A stretch of 64,000 nucleotides of DNA from Pogonophryne albipinna. Its lineage: Eukaryota > Chordata > Actinopteri > Perciformes > Artedidraconidae. This document shows, piece by piece, positions 1 to 13,835 of the stretch (position 1 is its first letter; the number at the start of each line of letters is the position of its first letter). The translations under genes and the position numbers were made by a program. Under the pieces are notes generated by a model, which saw only the letters and a list, made by a program, of their open reading frames with translations, was not told the origin of the DNA and made no database searches. Location: contig CM053264.1 in NCBI GenBank assembly GCA_028583405.1, forward strand, positions 10,409,030-10,473,029, written 5' to 3'.

Positions 1-3000
1 TGTCCTTGATGACAGATAAAGCACTTTGATGCTCCCTCAAACACACACATCTGTTAGCACTCACATCCTTGTCCTGCCTCCATACAGAAGTGTGATCTGT
101 CAAACTATCAGTGTGTGTTTGGCAGGGTGTATTTGTTTGTTCAGTAAAAGTATGGCTCTTGAATCTTAATGAGGACTTTGCATTCAGTAATGTTAATTGG
201 ATATCTCTATTTATCATCCAACCAGAAAGGTTTTGAGTTTTTCTGATGATTAAAAAAACTGCTCAACACTTTTCATGAGTCATACTACAGCAGCGGAGAA
301 AAAAATTAATAACAACTTTTAATGAGCTGTAGGAGAAAATATGTGCATTTGTATTTCGCCTTCCTCTATCTTGATGGGTGCTTCACATTTTCAGTTTAGA
401 TCAGTCCACAACTTCAACTGTCCACTACTGTCTCTATAGAGTAATGACAGGATAAAACGGTATCGTCCGTTCACACAAACTAAAGTCTTGGGTTACTTCT
501 CCAAACATTGAACTGATTCAAATTTTAAAAACATCACAGCTCTTCATTTTGTCCTTGCATTTCAAATTTTCTCCCGTTCTGTCTTAACATTAAATATTTA
601 ACCCACCAGTGGGATTTTCCATTTTCATTAGCAGGGAGTTGATACAGCTCTGATATATCTTGTGTGCAGTTAACAGTAAGGCTGTTTTACACTGCATTAC
701 AGGCATGAATCACCTCCTGTGAACCCCTCATGCATGTAGAGCAAGTTCAATCCAACGCAGGTGGAGCGGACCTCACCAATAATGATGACAACTAACATAT
801 TGAGAGGTAATTACGAAATGTAAATACAATGAGTGGTCTGATACATACAAACGGCATCACGTCTGTGTCAGCTTTGAGGTGTATTCAATTGTGACATTTT
901 GGCTAAAGAAAGTGTTTTTGGTCAATAAACCATGGGGACGCATTGCAAAAAATAAAAATGATCCAGGGCTTAACGATTTACTCTGCCTACCTGGTATGCT
1001 CAATGATTTTGATAAAGTACAGTATATGCATCAATGACCTATGTCAATTAATCAGGTATAAGTTGTTAATTTTAAATGGATGCATACAGAGGCTTTGTCC
1101 CAACCTTAGTTACAGCCTTTTCAACGTGCCATTAAGTGCTGCTATATGCCTGACTTTACAAATTCATTAGATTTAGCCGTTTTATTTTACAGCTTGTGCT
1201 ATGACAGTGAGTAGTGGTAGTGTTAGAGATACACATTTGCTATTTCATTTTCAAAAAACAATGGCAAACAATTTTTAAATGAAAGTTAGTATATGCAGCA
1301 TTTTCCTTTCCGTCATGCTTTGGATTGGATTACAAATCTCGTGAGGTGAATCGGTTATTTTAATTTCCACTGAGCATGGATGACAATATTGTGTGCATTA
1401 CGCTCAGAAGTGATTGTATCAAGCAAGTGTAGTTTGCACAGGCCTTCAGTGAAACCGGAGTCTGCCTGTTGAGAGCGACACTGCCACAGTGCCATGACTC
1501 CATTAACAAATGCAGTCTCAGAGATCATAACTAATCTTCAGAATTAATTACAAATCCTTTTTTTGCTGTACATTTGTGTAATTGAGCTAGTGTGGCCCTT
1601 TCAACTGACAAAGTTAATCCCCTTTTAAAATGAGATTGAAATTCTGCAAATCAGCGAGATACTCTCCCCCTCTATTTATAATTATTTCATTAGGCACAGC
1701 CATGGGTGTTAACTAGGAAGAATTGATTGTAGCAGCTGCCTAGACGGTCGACTTTATGCGGCTAATGTTGACTTCAGTGGGGGAATTGTTATGGCTCCTG
1801 GTACCGACTGTTTCCCTGCGACTCCACACTACCCAGGTGACAGTTTAATTAGCTTCCCAAATGCATTTTCAGGCAAATATCCACATGCCAGAACTGTATT
1901 CAAATGATCATCACCATCAAAATCACCATCGTACCGCAGCTAAATCCATTATTTTCTGCTTTACTTCTGTTATGCCACATTGCTGTTAACCCTAAACATG
2001 TAGATAATGGCTGCACTTTTGATCTCCCCATCAATTGCGGCGACAATAACAAATAGCAATCTTGGAACCTGAATGTTGTCGCCAACTGGGGTCATGCCAC
2101 CATCCTTCTCGTTCCTTTCCCACCTACTTATTTCCGGTTTGCTGTTATTACCCCCGCTTCAGCGCTTGATCCTCGTGCCTTGGTATTTTCTTTTCATCCA
2201 GCCGAGCTGACACTAACAAGCAGCGCGCCTCCGGATCCTCAACCCCGCCGTCTGCAGTGCCGTAGACGCACCTGGCTTTGATGCGCAGCACAGCAACAAG
2301 TCATTTACTCTTTTTGGTTCATCGAGCAGGCCGTTCGTTAGTTAGCCCCAGGGTAAAGCTGTCTGTTGGAGGCAAGGGAGGAGAGGGTGGATGTTTGGCC
2401 TATTCCATAACGCTTACAAAATACGTTTTAACCTTTTATATTTGATCAAATAAGTTTACATTTAATGAGGAGGATAGTGGACTTATTGCAATACTCATGT
2501 GTTTGCCATTTAATCTCCAGTGCCGCAATTTTTATCCATCCTTTTTACTCAGTTTATTTCCTTTTTCTCCCCCCTGGAGAGACCTTGAAGGCATCATGCT
2601 AGGAGGACCTCATTGTCGAAAACAAAAAATCCCAAAAACCAACACTTAACCAGTGGGAATTGATAAATAGAGGCATTACCTCAGAATGTTTGCCAGATAT
2701 GACACATTGTTAAAAAGGTTATTTTGCTCCACGTGTTTTTCTTTGTTGTGAATGACGGCCTTAGGATGAAATATGATGTTATTACACCTCTCAACCAATT
2801 CCCAACCCCAAACCAGATTACAGTTGGATAGATATGTCACTTTTGTTGACTGATGCATCCTCCGTGTCTGTATTGCACAATATTTAACCTTATTCTACTC
2901 ACCTGAAAGGACAAACAATTGGCAATGGATTTAAATCTGATTCAACACAGGCCTCGCTCTTTCAGATGGATAAAACAGTTCAGGAGTTTTGACACCAAGG

Positions 3001-3038
3001 CCTCAGTGACCTCTAGACTGAACCATACATTCCATCTA

Positions 3039-3040
<2 letters not shown>
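1..3040. other. Noncoding stretch, no gene recognised
   Basis: This is AT-rich sequence with only short frames of 60-83 codons that match nothing recognisable and are not preserved across the duplication: the frame at 943-1170 changes its 5' extent in copy B because of single-base indels. A relatively GC-rich patch at about 2150-2400 has no promoter or exon structure I can support. Confidence 0.7.

Positions 3041-3069
<29 letters not shown>
3041..3069 (+). repeat. (TG)n microsatellite
   Basis: About 14 uninterrupted TG units. The copy B counterpart at 48185-48219 is longer (about 17 units) and has a different 3' junction (gtgtttatg versus gtgtatg). Confidence 0.95.
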
Positions 3070-3073
<4 letters not shown>

Positions 3074-3451
3074 CTGCATGGATGAGCTAAATACAATAAT
3101 ATTTCGTATACAAGCAAAATGATAACCGCACGTTTCAACAAGAGTATACATAACAATAACACAATCAATCTGGCAGTGTGGTATGTGTTGCATTATGTGT
3201 GAAGCACATAACTTAAAGCTGAAAGTGTGAAGTAAAACAGTGCAAGCTATAGCTCATGCTTTTATTTAACAGCTTACTAAGGTCACTCCTCACAGATGCA
3301 AGTGGATAGATGTTGCTGCTTTTGTAGAATGTGATTGTAAAGCTGTGAGAGCCGTTAAAGTGAGCATAGTTCCTGAACCATATTGCTGAGAAATGTCAAA
3401 TAAACCTGTTCACGAACAGGAAAAAGAAGAGTTTTTCAACTGTCGATATAT

Positions 3452-4226
3452 CAGGGGTTTTCAAAGTGTGAGGCGCGCCTCCCCGGGGGGGCGCCAGAGA
3501 GCTTCAGGGGTGGCGCAGCGTGAGAAAATAATTACGAGAAACAGTTAAATCTAGCTAATTAACTTCAGCTAACTTTATGCGCCATGAATGCCCGTCTCTT
3601 CTCCATCCTCTGCAATGAGATGGGTGCTCACTTCGACCAGCTGCTGCTGCTGCACTCCGAGGTCCGGTTGCTGTCCCGCGGCAAGGTCCTCACTCGCTTG
3701 TGTGATTTGCGCGAGGAAGTTCTCCTCTTCCTCGCCAAAATCAACTCCCCACTGGTCAAGCACATGGAGGACATGAACTGGGTTGCAATGTTGGACTATC
3801 TGTCCGATATCTTTGACCGGATATACGTGTTTATTCCTGTCTACATTGCATCCCCGCATCATCCACCTGTGCGCATCAAAGACGCACTCATTGTTCACAC
3901 TAAAGTAGGGGTGCGTGTAATAAGGAAGCAAAGTTGACGTTCAGTGTGTTGCCGGGAGCATATAAGGATTTATCCACGATGTTGAAAATGTAAAAACAAT
4001 AAAAAAACAATTTTTTAAAACATAAAGATAAAAAGGTTTAAAAAACGTATTGTTTTAAGGAGGTGACGCTTCTCAGCCAATCAAATCGGTGCAGTCAGTG
4101 AGCACGATAGATTCAAACAAACACACAGAGACGAGACAAGAAGAGAGAAACCGTCGGAGTAATTTCAAATGGCGTGCTCAAAAAAGAGGAGGGGAGGCTC
4201 ACCTTCCCACACTTTGAAAACCCCTG
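3452..4226 (+). mobile_element. Internally deleted hAT-type DNA transposon
   Basis: The 775-bp element has perfect 19-bp terminal inverted repeats, CAGGGGTTTTCAAAGTGTG, at 3452 and (reverse complement) ending at 4226. The flanking octamers cgatatat and gtctatat share their last five bases, as expected for a decayed 8-bp hAT target duplication. Inside is a fragment of hAT transposase (3584-3937). Only a piece of the gene remains, so it cannot move by itself. The element is present at the same site in copy B, so it was inserted before the duplication. Superfamily assignment rests on the ends and the coding fragment together. Confidence 0.88.
3584..3937 (+). pseudogene. hAT transposase fragment (ZBED5/SCAND3-like)
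   Basis: The 117-codon open frame starts NARLFSILCNEMGAHFDQLL and carries LLLHSEVRLLSRGKVLTRLC near residues 21-41, then LREEVLLFL and MLDYLSDIFDR. This pattern, with a glutamate in LHxEVRWLSRGKVLxR, is typical of the catalytic-domain part of hAT transposases related to ZBED5, SCAND3 and FAM200. The usual tryptophan after EVR is leucine here. Homology ends after DIFDR; the remaining ~35 residues look unrelated, which marks an internal deletion. The N-terminal BED finger and the C-terminal dimerisation region are absent. The opposite strand is also open (3575-3931), but nothing there is recognisable. Confidence 0.8.
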
Positions 4227-4634
4227 GTCTATATGAATTGTTTCCATCCAACAACATCGAGCCTCCAGTAATGTGACTCTTCATTAACCTCAGCACAAAG
4301 TACGTAGATAGTGTTTACCACTGCACCAAATAAGCTGCAGTTTTAATTTTCTCATTATATAACCCCTTCCATTAATCACCATGTGTCATGTCTGTGTGCG
4401 TGCACGTGGGAGACTGTGTCATCCGTGAACGCGGCGGCTCTAGATCATTAATCGACTCTAGGCAGGCAAGCCAGCGGCCATCCAAAATGTCACGGGGGGT
4501 GAGGCGAGAGTTTGCTGCGCTCTGCGCTCCTGCATGCTCCTACACCAGGGAGCTGATCGCAGCACATCACTCCCATAGGTCCCAGATGGAAGAGAGGATG
4601 TGTGTGTGTGTGTTTGTGTGTGGCCTAGCATTAC
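4227..4634. other. Noncoding spacer
   Basis: This is unique-looking sequence between two repeats. A short frame from 4388 runs into the following TG tract; no gene is recognised. Confidence 0.6.
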
Positions 4635-4823
4635 TATACTTGTGGGGACCTAAATCTGTCCTTATGGGGACAAAATGGAGGTCCCCATGAGGGGAATCAT
4701 TAATTTTAGGGTGAAGACTTGGTTAGGGTTAGGGTTAGGCAGGTGTTGGTTATGGTTAAGGTTAGGATAAGTCTCCAGGACATGCATGTAAGTCAATGTA
4801 ATGTCCCCTGAAGTGATGTATAC
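4635..4823 (+). repeat. GTGGGGACC interspersed repeat with telomere-like tract
   Basis: The left end tatacttgtggggacc and the right end tgtcccctgaagtgatgtat are imperfect inverted repeats. A second inverted pair, tccttatggggaca and tccccatga, lies inside. At 4721-4739 is ggttagggttagggttagg, followed by degenerate GGTTAGG/GGTTAAGG units to about 4770. I recognise this as a repeat widespread in teleost genomes, often next to a TG microsatellite, as it is here. It is a MITE-like or minisatellite-type repeat of uncertain class. Confidence 0.75.
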
Positions 4824-4826
4824 ATG

Positions 4827-7624
<2,798 letters not shown>

Positions 7625-7826
7625 CAGTTACTGTGTGGTAAGGTGAGGCACAGATGAGCTCTGCCTCACCTCAGAATGCGTCACCCCACAGAAACTGTCT
7701 GGAAAGCGGGCCCTAAGCGCATGCCTGCACCATCTCACTGTATGTCACCAATGTAATGTTTGTAGATCCCTTTATTACATTTATCCTCGCCATCTATAGT
7801 CTCTAAATAACTTATTTCACGTATAT

Positions 7827-8090
7827 ATGATATTTTTAAGCTCGCTGGTCTCATCATGCAACGGCAATGAAAAAGCACCAGGGGAGGCAGCCACAACCTC
7901 TGCCGCACTGAAGGGGGCGCAAGTGAGCCCACAGGTTCTTGTTGCTACTGTTATTCTACGCAGAGACGGTAGACGCAAACAACAAGCTAGACTTTTGAAA
8001 CTAGAGGAAGATAAGGAGGACTTTTACAAAAAAGTAATAAAGATTGTTGTCCAGAAGGATAGCATGGACTTCATCTTCAAGTCAAGGTAA
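7827..8090 (+). pseudogene. Open frame inside the 7625-8672 transposon
   Basis: 87 codons, unrecognised. The C-terminal half is charged and helix-like (RRDGRRKQQARLLKLEED and YKKVIKIVVQKDSMDFIF). The frame ends at AAGTCAAGgtaaga, which resembles a splice donor at the end of a coding exon. The same frame persists in copy B (52933-53181). It may be a remnant exon of the element's own protein; a host exon is less likely given the flanking inverted repeats. Confidence 0.3.
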
Positions 8091-8244
8091 GACCACATTT
8101 GTAATGAAAATTGGATCTTACTAAGAGAGAACAATCCAATATTTAGATTTTGGGTAGGCTATCCTTTTGTTGAACGGTCTGTTTAAAATGAATCGAAGCA
8201 TCAGACTAAAAAAGCTTTTGAAAATAACAGAATATTTCGATTAA

Positions 8245-8587
8245 AGGTGGGGTAGGTAAGTTTGAGAAACCGGCACGATATACACTTTTTGTTATATTCC
8301 ATGGAATGCTCTTAACATCCCGATAGCAATGAATATCTGAAGTGCTTTGACAAAAAATACATAAAAACATTTCACCTGTGGAAGCCGTAGTACTGTAAAA
8401 AGCACGACCAATCATTTTAGCCGGCCCGGCTAAAATAACCTGCCTGTCAGCCTTCCATCTGTGCACAAACTTATCTCGTGCCCTCATTGGTCATGTGCGC
8501 GTTCGTGTGTGTTGGAGGAGGGGCTGTGTATTTTCAAATTCTAGCGCACTCGAGCTGGTTTCTCCAAAATTACCTACCCCGCCACCT
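8245..8587. mobile_element. Short TTAA-flanked MITE (Kolobok- or piggyBac-type)
   Basis: The 343-bp element is flanked by TTAA at 8241-8244 and 8588-8591. Its ends are AGGTGGGGTAGGTAAGTTTG and, from the other side, AGGTGGCGGGGTAGGTAATT, continuing as gagaaacc. A palindrome, ttttagccggcccggctaaa, lies in the middle near 8417-8437. It is an internally deleted relative of the longer element at 23920-25067, lying in the opposite orientation. TTAA duplications occur in piggyBac and Kolobok; an AGG start fits Kolobok better than piggyBac's usual CCC. Confidence 0.82.
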
Positions 8588-8672
8588 TTAAGGTCAAAAT
8601 ATATAATATTTGTAAATCTGACTCTGAAAGAGTCAGTGCCTCACCAGCCATGAACCTCACCGCACGTCACTG

Positions 8673-9739
8673 TATTATAGCACATATAAGTATAAAAGGG
8701 CAGTAACACAAAGGATTCCAAAGCACCAGGCTATACGAAGCTAAAAGCCTCACACTTTTTTTTCCCATTACTAAAGTCCATCTCAAGGTGTGAAAGTAAT
8801 GCACCTCTGAGCTGATATCCTATGACACTGTTGAACTCCAGCATTTGACACAAACCTTTTCAGGCTTAACACATTTTAAATGACCGTCAAATCCCCTGTG
8901 ACAATGCAGCAGGTATTCAAACGCAGCCTGAGCAAAAGGGCACCACATCAGCCTCCATTTGCACGGTGCATTTTAAAAGGTCCGGCAAGGAAAAAGGAAA
9001 TGTCTGCGATTGCAAATGGCACGCTGCAACTTTCCCACACATGTATATATTTCACACTTCCATTCTGGCATTTTAAACACTTTGTATTCTGTCCCGCATG
9101 TTCGATGCAGAACCTAAACACGGCCACACTGTAATATGACTCAAACATATTCTGCCAGAGTCCCTTTTAATCCATTTTAAATGCTAACACGGTTCATTCT
9201 TAGATGCTTCATCCAGCAGGTTCTGAGTCTAAGTGGAAACAAATGTAATAAACACATAGACAGACATGCAAACGTACAGATATTCCACACTAATAAACAT
9301 ACACATTAAAGTTGCCATCCCGTGTTATACAGCCTGTTATGCAGAGATACAATGTCCCGACATTAATCATACTTGATGTTGATTCATTTCATTTGCACCA
9401 TCGATGAAAGCCGGACACTTTTTGGTCTAGTCAGTTTCAGAGCTGAATTCATATTACATTAAATACTAGACTATTCATCCACAGGAAATGTTTCGCTTCA
9501 AACAATTTCCCTCATATACAATAAAAAAAACTCATGGAAACTCTCAAGATAGCCCATTTCAATAAGAAAAACAAAATAATACTCTGACCGTGACTCATAA
9601 GCTACAGTGTGTCTTACCCATCTTTCTGTTGGAGGCTCCTCAGCGCGAATGATTTATGGGCAACATGTCCATGCCTAATTGGATATTTGAAATACCTATC
9701 CCATTTGTCTGAAGGGCTTTAAAGACCAGGCGAGGCTAC
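8673..9739. other. Noncoding stretch, no gene recognised
   Basis: No gene or repeat was recognised. Frames at 8880-9134 and 8948-9148 overlap on opposite strands and resemble no family. Confidence 0.6.
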
Positions 9740-10437
9740 TTTCATTTCATTTCAAACCTTTATTTATACAGATAAATCCCATTGAGATCATTGATCTCTT
9801 TTTCAAGGGAGACCTGCTCAAGTAGTTCCACATGAAACATAACAACATAAATAGAACAACAAAAGGACATCATACAGCATCATTTACATAATTATCCACA
9901 TAAACAGGTACCAATAGCTTCCGATTGACTAGCATCCAACCGAGCTTTAAAAACATTTCGTGGCACCAGATTGTTCAGTTTCCATTTAATTTGCAGACTA
10001 TTCCAAGACAGAGGAGCTGCGCATCTAAAAGCAGTCTTCCCTAAGACAGTCCTAGCAGTTGGCACATTTAATAAAACCACAGCATTCGATCTCAGGCAGT
10101 AGCCACTTACAATTTTCCGTGAGATCAGGGAGCAGATGTAAGATGGAAGTTTCCCTAACATGGCTTTGTATATAAAAATGTACCAGTGACTGAGCCTCCG
10201 TACAGTTAGTGAAAGCAAACCAGCCCTTGCATACAGGGTACAGTGATGGGTTAATGCTTTACAGTTTGTCACAAATCTCAGTGCGCTGTGATACGCAGCT
10301 TCTAACTTGACCAGGCAATTGGCAGGTGCATTCATATATATCAAATCACCATAGTCCAGCACAGGTAAAAAGGTCACAGTGACTAACCTTTTCCTGGCCT
10401 CAAGCGAGAAACAGGACTTGTTCCTAAGAAACAGGAC
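9740..10437 (-). mobile_element. 5'-truncated L2/CR1-like LINE, 3' end
   Basis: On the minus strand a reverse-transcriptase C-terminal coding end (10437 to 9892) is followed by a 3' UTR containing caggtctcccttgaaaaaga, then ctcaatgggattt, then an aataaaggtttgaaatgaaa tail ending at 9740. The gtctcccttgaaaaagagat...ctcaatggga...aataaagg signature is characteristic of an abundant teleost non-LTR family. Truncation at the 5' end is the usual outcome of target-primed reverse transcription. The element is shared with copy B. Confidence 0.85.
9892..10377 (-). pseudogene. LINE reverse transcriptase C-terminal fragment
   Basis: About 161 codons remain, and the frame extends upstream to about 10437 (NKSCFSLEARKRLVTVTFLP), so the apparent start is internal. 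Typical motifs of the region after the polymerase palm are LPVLDYGDLIYM, YHSALRFVTNC, SLTVRRLSHWYIFIYKAMLG, LPSYICSLI, RTVLGKTAFRCAAPLSWNSL and LVPRNVFKARLD. The catalytic palm and the endonuclease domain are missing. Copy B differs at about seven residues, mostly clustered near the N-terminal end. Confidence 0.85.
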
Positions 10438-12928
10438 ATGTTCCTACTTGAATGTGGTGCTCGAGAATGCCCGCGGTTTCTCTCCGATAACACGAGAACC
10501 GACCGCCATGTTCACAAATAAACAAAGAAAAGCACCCCACTTGCTCTTACATTAGCCTACAGAGGTGCTCTCACACTCACTGACAACATTTCTCCCTGGA
10601 GAGATGTTGCCAGGCAACAGGAAGCACCCCCATCCCCTGCCTCCCTCCTTTTTCTATTTTATGATATCTTTATTTTCTGAAGATTGTATCAAAGGTGAGG
10701 GAAAGACAAAGGTGTTGGAGAGATCAAGGAAAAGCAATATTTTCCTTTGGTGCTAAATATTTGTACTTAATGTTTATGTTAGCCCATGAAAAATGTATTC
10801 AATGTATTATTATGGTTTTATTTTGGTACTTTCCGGTTTATAAGCGCAGCTGCTGTGCAATCATAAAGTCATAGCCTCACAACTTCAGCACAAAAGGCCA
10901 TGTTTGTCATTGTGGGCCTGCACAGCTTAATGGGCACGTCATTCTCAGACAGAAACCCATCTCACATGAATGTACAATGCACCACTCACTAGGATGTCTT
11001 TGCCTCCATATATATGTAAGCTGTTTTGGAAAAAAGTCTAAATTATGATTATTATATATTATAATATTTTGAGTCCCTGTTCCCATTTCAATTTGCCGCA
11101 TTTGGAATTGTGTATTGTTCCCAATTTAGTTGGGAAATGTTATGAATACATCATTATTTTAGAGAGAATAACTCAAAACCACATTGTTCTGGTTTATTTG
11201 ACCACCTCTGCTTTGCCCTTCTTGCAGCTGGGCCTCCACAGATGCCTGAAAACAAATGTTAAGTGCTGCTTTGAGTTTGGAAGGAACTTTAAATCTTGTA
11301 TTTTGACATTAAGTCTGGTTTGGCAATGTTATCCAACCTTGGCAACCTCAAAGATCCTCTTCAATAGTCTCACTTTATAACTGAGGGTTAAAAGGAATGT
11401 GTACTTTTACACAACACGTTAACCTTGTGAAGTAAATGGGCGATACACAGTTTGATTTAACAAGGAGGAAGCCAAAACGTTCGCTGCATATTTAACTTGT
11501 AACCCATATTTATCGAGCCATATTAAATTGGGCCTTACTGATGGCGCTGCCGTCTTAGTCACCTTCACATTTCCATTCCTAAGTGAGTCCTATGATTAAA
11601 AAAACAAAAATAGTCGGGTGATTGTTCTCCCATTTTCAGAGAAGAAACTCTTAGCCTTGTTGTGTCTCCATTTGTTTTCCTCATGTCCTCTGCCGCGTCG
11701 CGACACAGTCGGAGAGAGATTACAGTTGTATTGGGTGCCGCCTGTCACTGAACAAATGCCTGTCATTAATTTCACAGGCAGAAGGCAATTTCAGAGTGGT
11801 GGATAAGTTCTGATAATGATGAGAGCCCTGTTGTGCTGTCGAGCTTACCAGAGAAACATCAGGTCAAACACGTTTCCTCTCCTCATTCTAACTTTTCTAT
11901 GGGCTTGTTTCATAAAAAGCCCTATCTTTGACTTTACAGTTTTGTTCAACATTGACTTTTGTCAGACCAGGAAAAACTGTATGTGCTTTTGGTTTAATAA
12001 GGTAGTGAACATGAACTGACAAGGCAAGAGATAAATGAGTTAGATATTATGAATTGCCGTGTGATCATTTTAACATTGCCACTACCCTTTTATGTACTCC
12101 ACATAAATCACAGCATAAGCCTGGCGTTTATAAGGAGCTGTCAGCTGAAATCCTTTGTCACTTGTAGATTTGTTTCTCCCACTCAGAGAGCTGCTCATAT
12201 ACCTCCCCAGCCATGTATTCATCCAATTCCTCCTACTCTCCTCTCTAATAACTCACTGTGTGATTGCATTAGGGCCGTGATAAATGCGAAATAGGAGCTC
12301 ACCGCTGAGTGCATCACCCCGATGCTAGCTACAGATGGGACGAGGAGGACCGTGTTGTTTGTGTACCGTCTCCGTCACAGCGCTGTTGTTTTCACGCCGA
12401 AAGCGAGGGCACGCAGCCTCTAAATCCACCGAGACCTCCTCTCTCTCTGTTGCCGGCGGATGAGATGTGTGCCTCCTCAGCCCAGCATACCATCTAGTAA
12501 GGTTTCACATATGCTAATAAGACATTTATTTATAAGAAACACTCTTTAGCTGCTTCTGGCTTTGGAAGCGTCTTTTCTCTATCTTTAGTTCATGAAACAG
12601 AGCCTCTGATCTCGACACATTTGCAATACGTAGTGTGAATGACGTAAGACGTTTTCACAAATATTCAGTTTGCAATTTCTCTTGCCTTTTTAATTGATGC
12701 ATGATTGAAGTGCCTGCCAGTGCCTCAGTATGTGTAGTATACTCATATGGACTATTACTTTTGTATTTTCTTCCCCTCACCATGTCTCAATCCCAAAGAC
12801 ATGATTAAATCTATGTTTTTTTTAATATAATGTTCCTTTTTTAGCTCTCTAGTTGCATACTGGAGTGTGTGAATATGCATTTTTCGGTATGAAGGGTACA
12901 TTGTTGTGTCTCATCAAATGTGTTAGTT
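10438..12928. other. Noncoding stretch, no gene recognised
   Basis: Several frames of 60-111 codons have no recognisable domain and include hydrophobic low-complexity runs. Near-identity with copy B says little about function because the whole segment is near-identical. A GC-richer patch at about 12300-12490 shows no supported gene. Confidence 0.6.
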
Positions 12929-12935
12929 ATGTATT

Positions 12936-13481
12936 CTACTTCAGAATACAATCTGTATACAGATGGGATACATTAATACAGATTAACCCAGCTTCCCCAA
13001 ATTTCTTTCTTTTTGGTGTCTATATACGCTGGGATCCGGAGTCATGGATGATCCTGCGGTCCTGTGTCCTGCATCGCGAGCCCTGGATCTTGAGTCGTGG
13101 CTGTGGTCATGGATCATAGGTCCTGGATTGATATCCTCGTGGATTCATCTTCCTATTATACACACATGCATTTCCAAACATTTGGACTACCTATGTTGCA
13201 AATGTATTATCATTTCAATTTACACACGGCATCTATTGCACGTCTGTCCGTCCTGGGAGAGGGATCCCTCCTCTGTTGCTCTCCCTGAGGTTTCTCCCAT
13301 TTTTCCCTTTAAAACTGTGGGTTTTCTTCGGAAGTTTTTCCTTGTACGATGTGAGGGTCTAAGGACAGAGGGTGTCATATTGTCATACTGATATTTTGTA
13401 CAAACTGTGAAGTCCACTGAGACAAATGTAACATTTGTGATATTGGGCTATATAAATAAACATTGATTGATTGATTGATTG
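12936..13481 (+). mobile_element. 546-bp retroelement insertion unique to copy A (L2-like tail)
   Basis: The insertion is flanked by the 7-bp direct repeat atgtatt at 12929-12935 and 13482-13488; copy B has a single atgtatt at the same place (58024-58030) and no insert. The 3' part contains ctctccctgaggtttctccc, then gtttttccttgtacgatgtg, then tgtgatattgggctatataa, and ends in (GATT)n. This end is familiar from teleost L2-like LINEs and SINEs that borrow their tails. No long reading frame is left, so it is a truncated LINE or a SINE-type passenger. It moved after the copies diverged or is polymorphic between haplotypes. Confidence 0.9.
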
Positions 13482-13488
13482 ATGTATT

Positions 13489-13835
13489 TTGTCTGTCATT
13501 TCCTGTTTTATTTTGTATTTACCGCTTGTCTTAAATAGTCCTGTCTCTCTCCTGTCCTGTGTCAGTTCGTCTTGTTTGTTTCCTCGAATGGTCGTGCCAA
13601 GCCTCAACTCAGAAAGGATTGCTTTCTCTCATGTCAGGTTTTGTTATGTTTGTTTATTTTGTTAGGCTTAAGTTTTTATCAAGTCCTCTTTTTGTTACGC
13701 TAGTTTTTCCACCACCTACTCTGTTAAGAGGGATTACCTGAACTGTATAAATAAATATACATTTTTTTATATTCAAGACCTTGTCTCTGGGTCGTGCATT
13801 TGGGTTCATCAGTTTGTGTCGAGGTCCTGACATAC
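13489..13835 (+). repeat. Possible retroelement-derived repeat
   Basis: T-rich sequence with gtctgtcatttcctgtttta, tgtataaataaatatac and ctctgggtcgtgcatttggg. The wording and polyadenylation-like motif resemble 3' or LTR regions of fish retroelements, but I cannot name a family and see no clear ends. The same sequence is at 58031-58377. Confidence 0.3.

Larger units (their letters stand above)
7625..8672. mobile_element. Inverted-repeat DNA transposon remnant, superfamily unassigned
   Basis: The left end CAGTTACTGTGTGGTAAGG (7625) and the reverse complement of the right end CAGTGACGTGCGGTGAGG (ending 8672) match imperfectly. GAGGCAC motifs lie just inside both ends, and a short palindrome (gtgaggcac...gcctcacctc) sits at the left. 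In copy B the left end reads gtggggtgaggtgaggcac, closer to the right end, so some decay happened after the copies split. No target duplication was found. The interior holds a 70-codon basic frame at about 7870-8090 ending before a donor-like gtaaga, and a nested TTAA MITE at 8245-8587. Confidence 0.65.

Noticed and set aside
3575..3931. 118-codon frame antisense to the hAT fragment
   Set aside because: Recognisable hAT motifs are on the plus strand; this is the shadow of that frame.
4170..4226. Transposase start codon (atggcgtgctcaaaaaagag) near the right end of the hAT element
   Set aside because: It points outward into the terminal repeat and stays open only briefly; its position does not fit the order of a transposase gene.
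4721..4770. Chromosome end or fused telomere
   Set aside because: Only about three TTAGGG units occur, inside a dispersed repeat; both copies have them in the same context.
9892..10377. Host gene for a 161-residue protein
   Set aside because: The sequence is the C-terminal end of a LINE polymerase with the matching LINE 3' UTR directly behind it.
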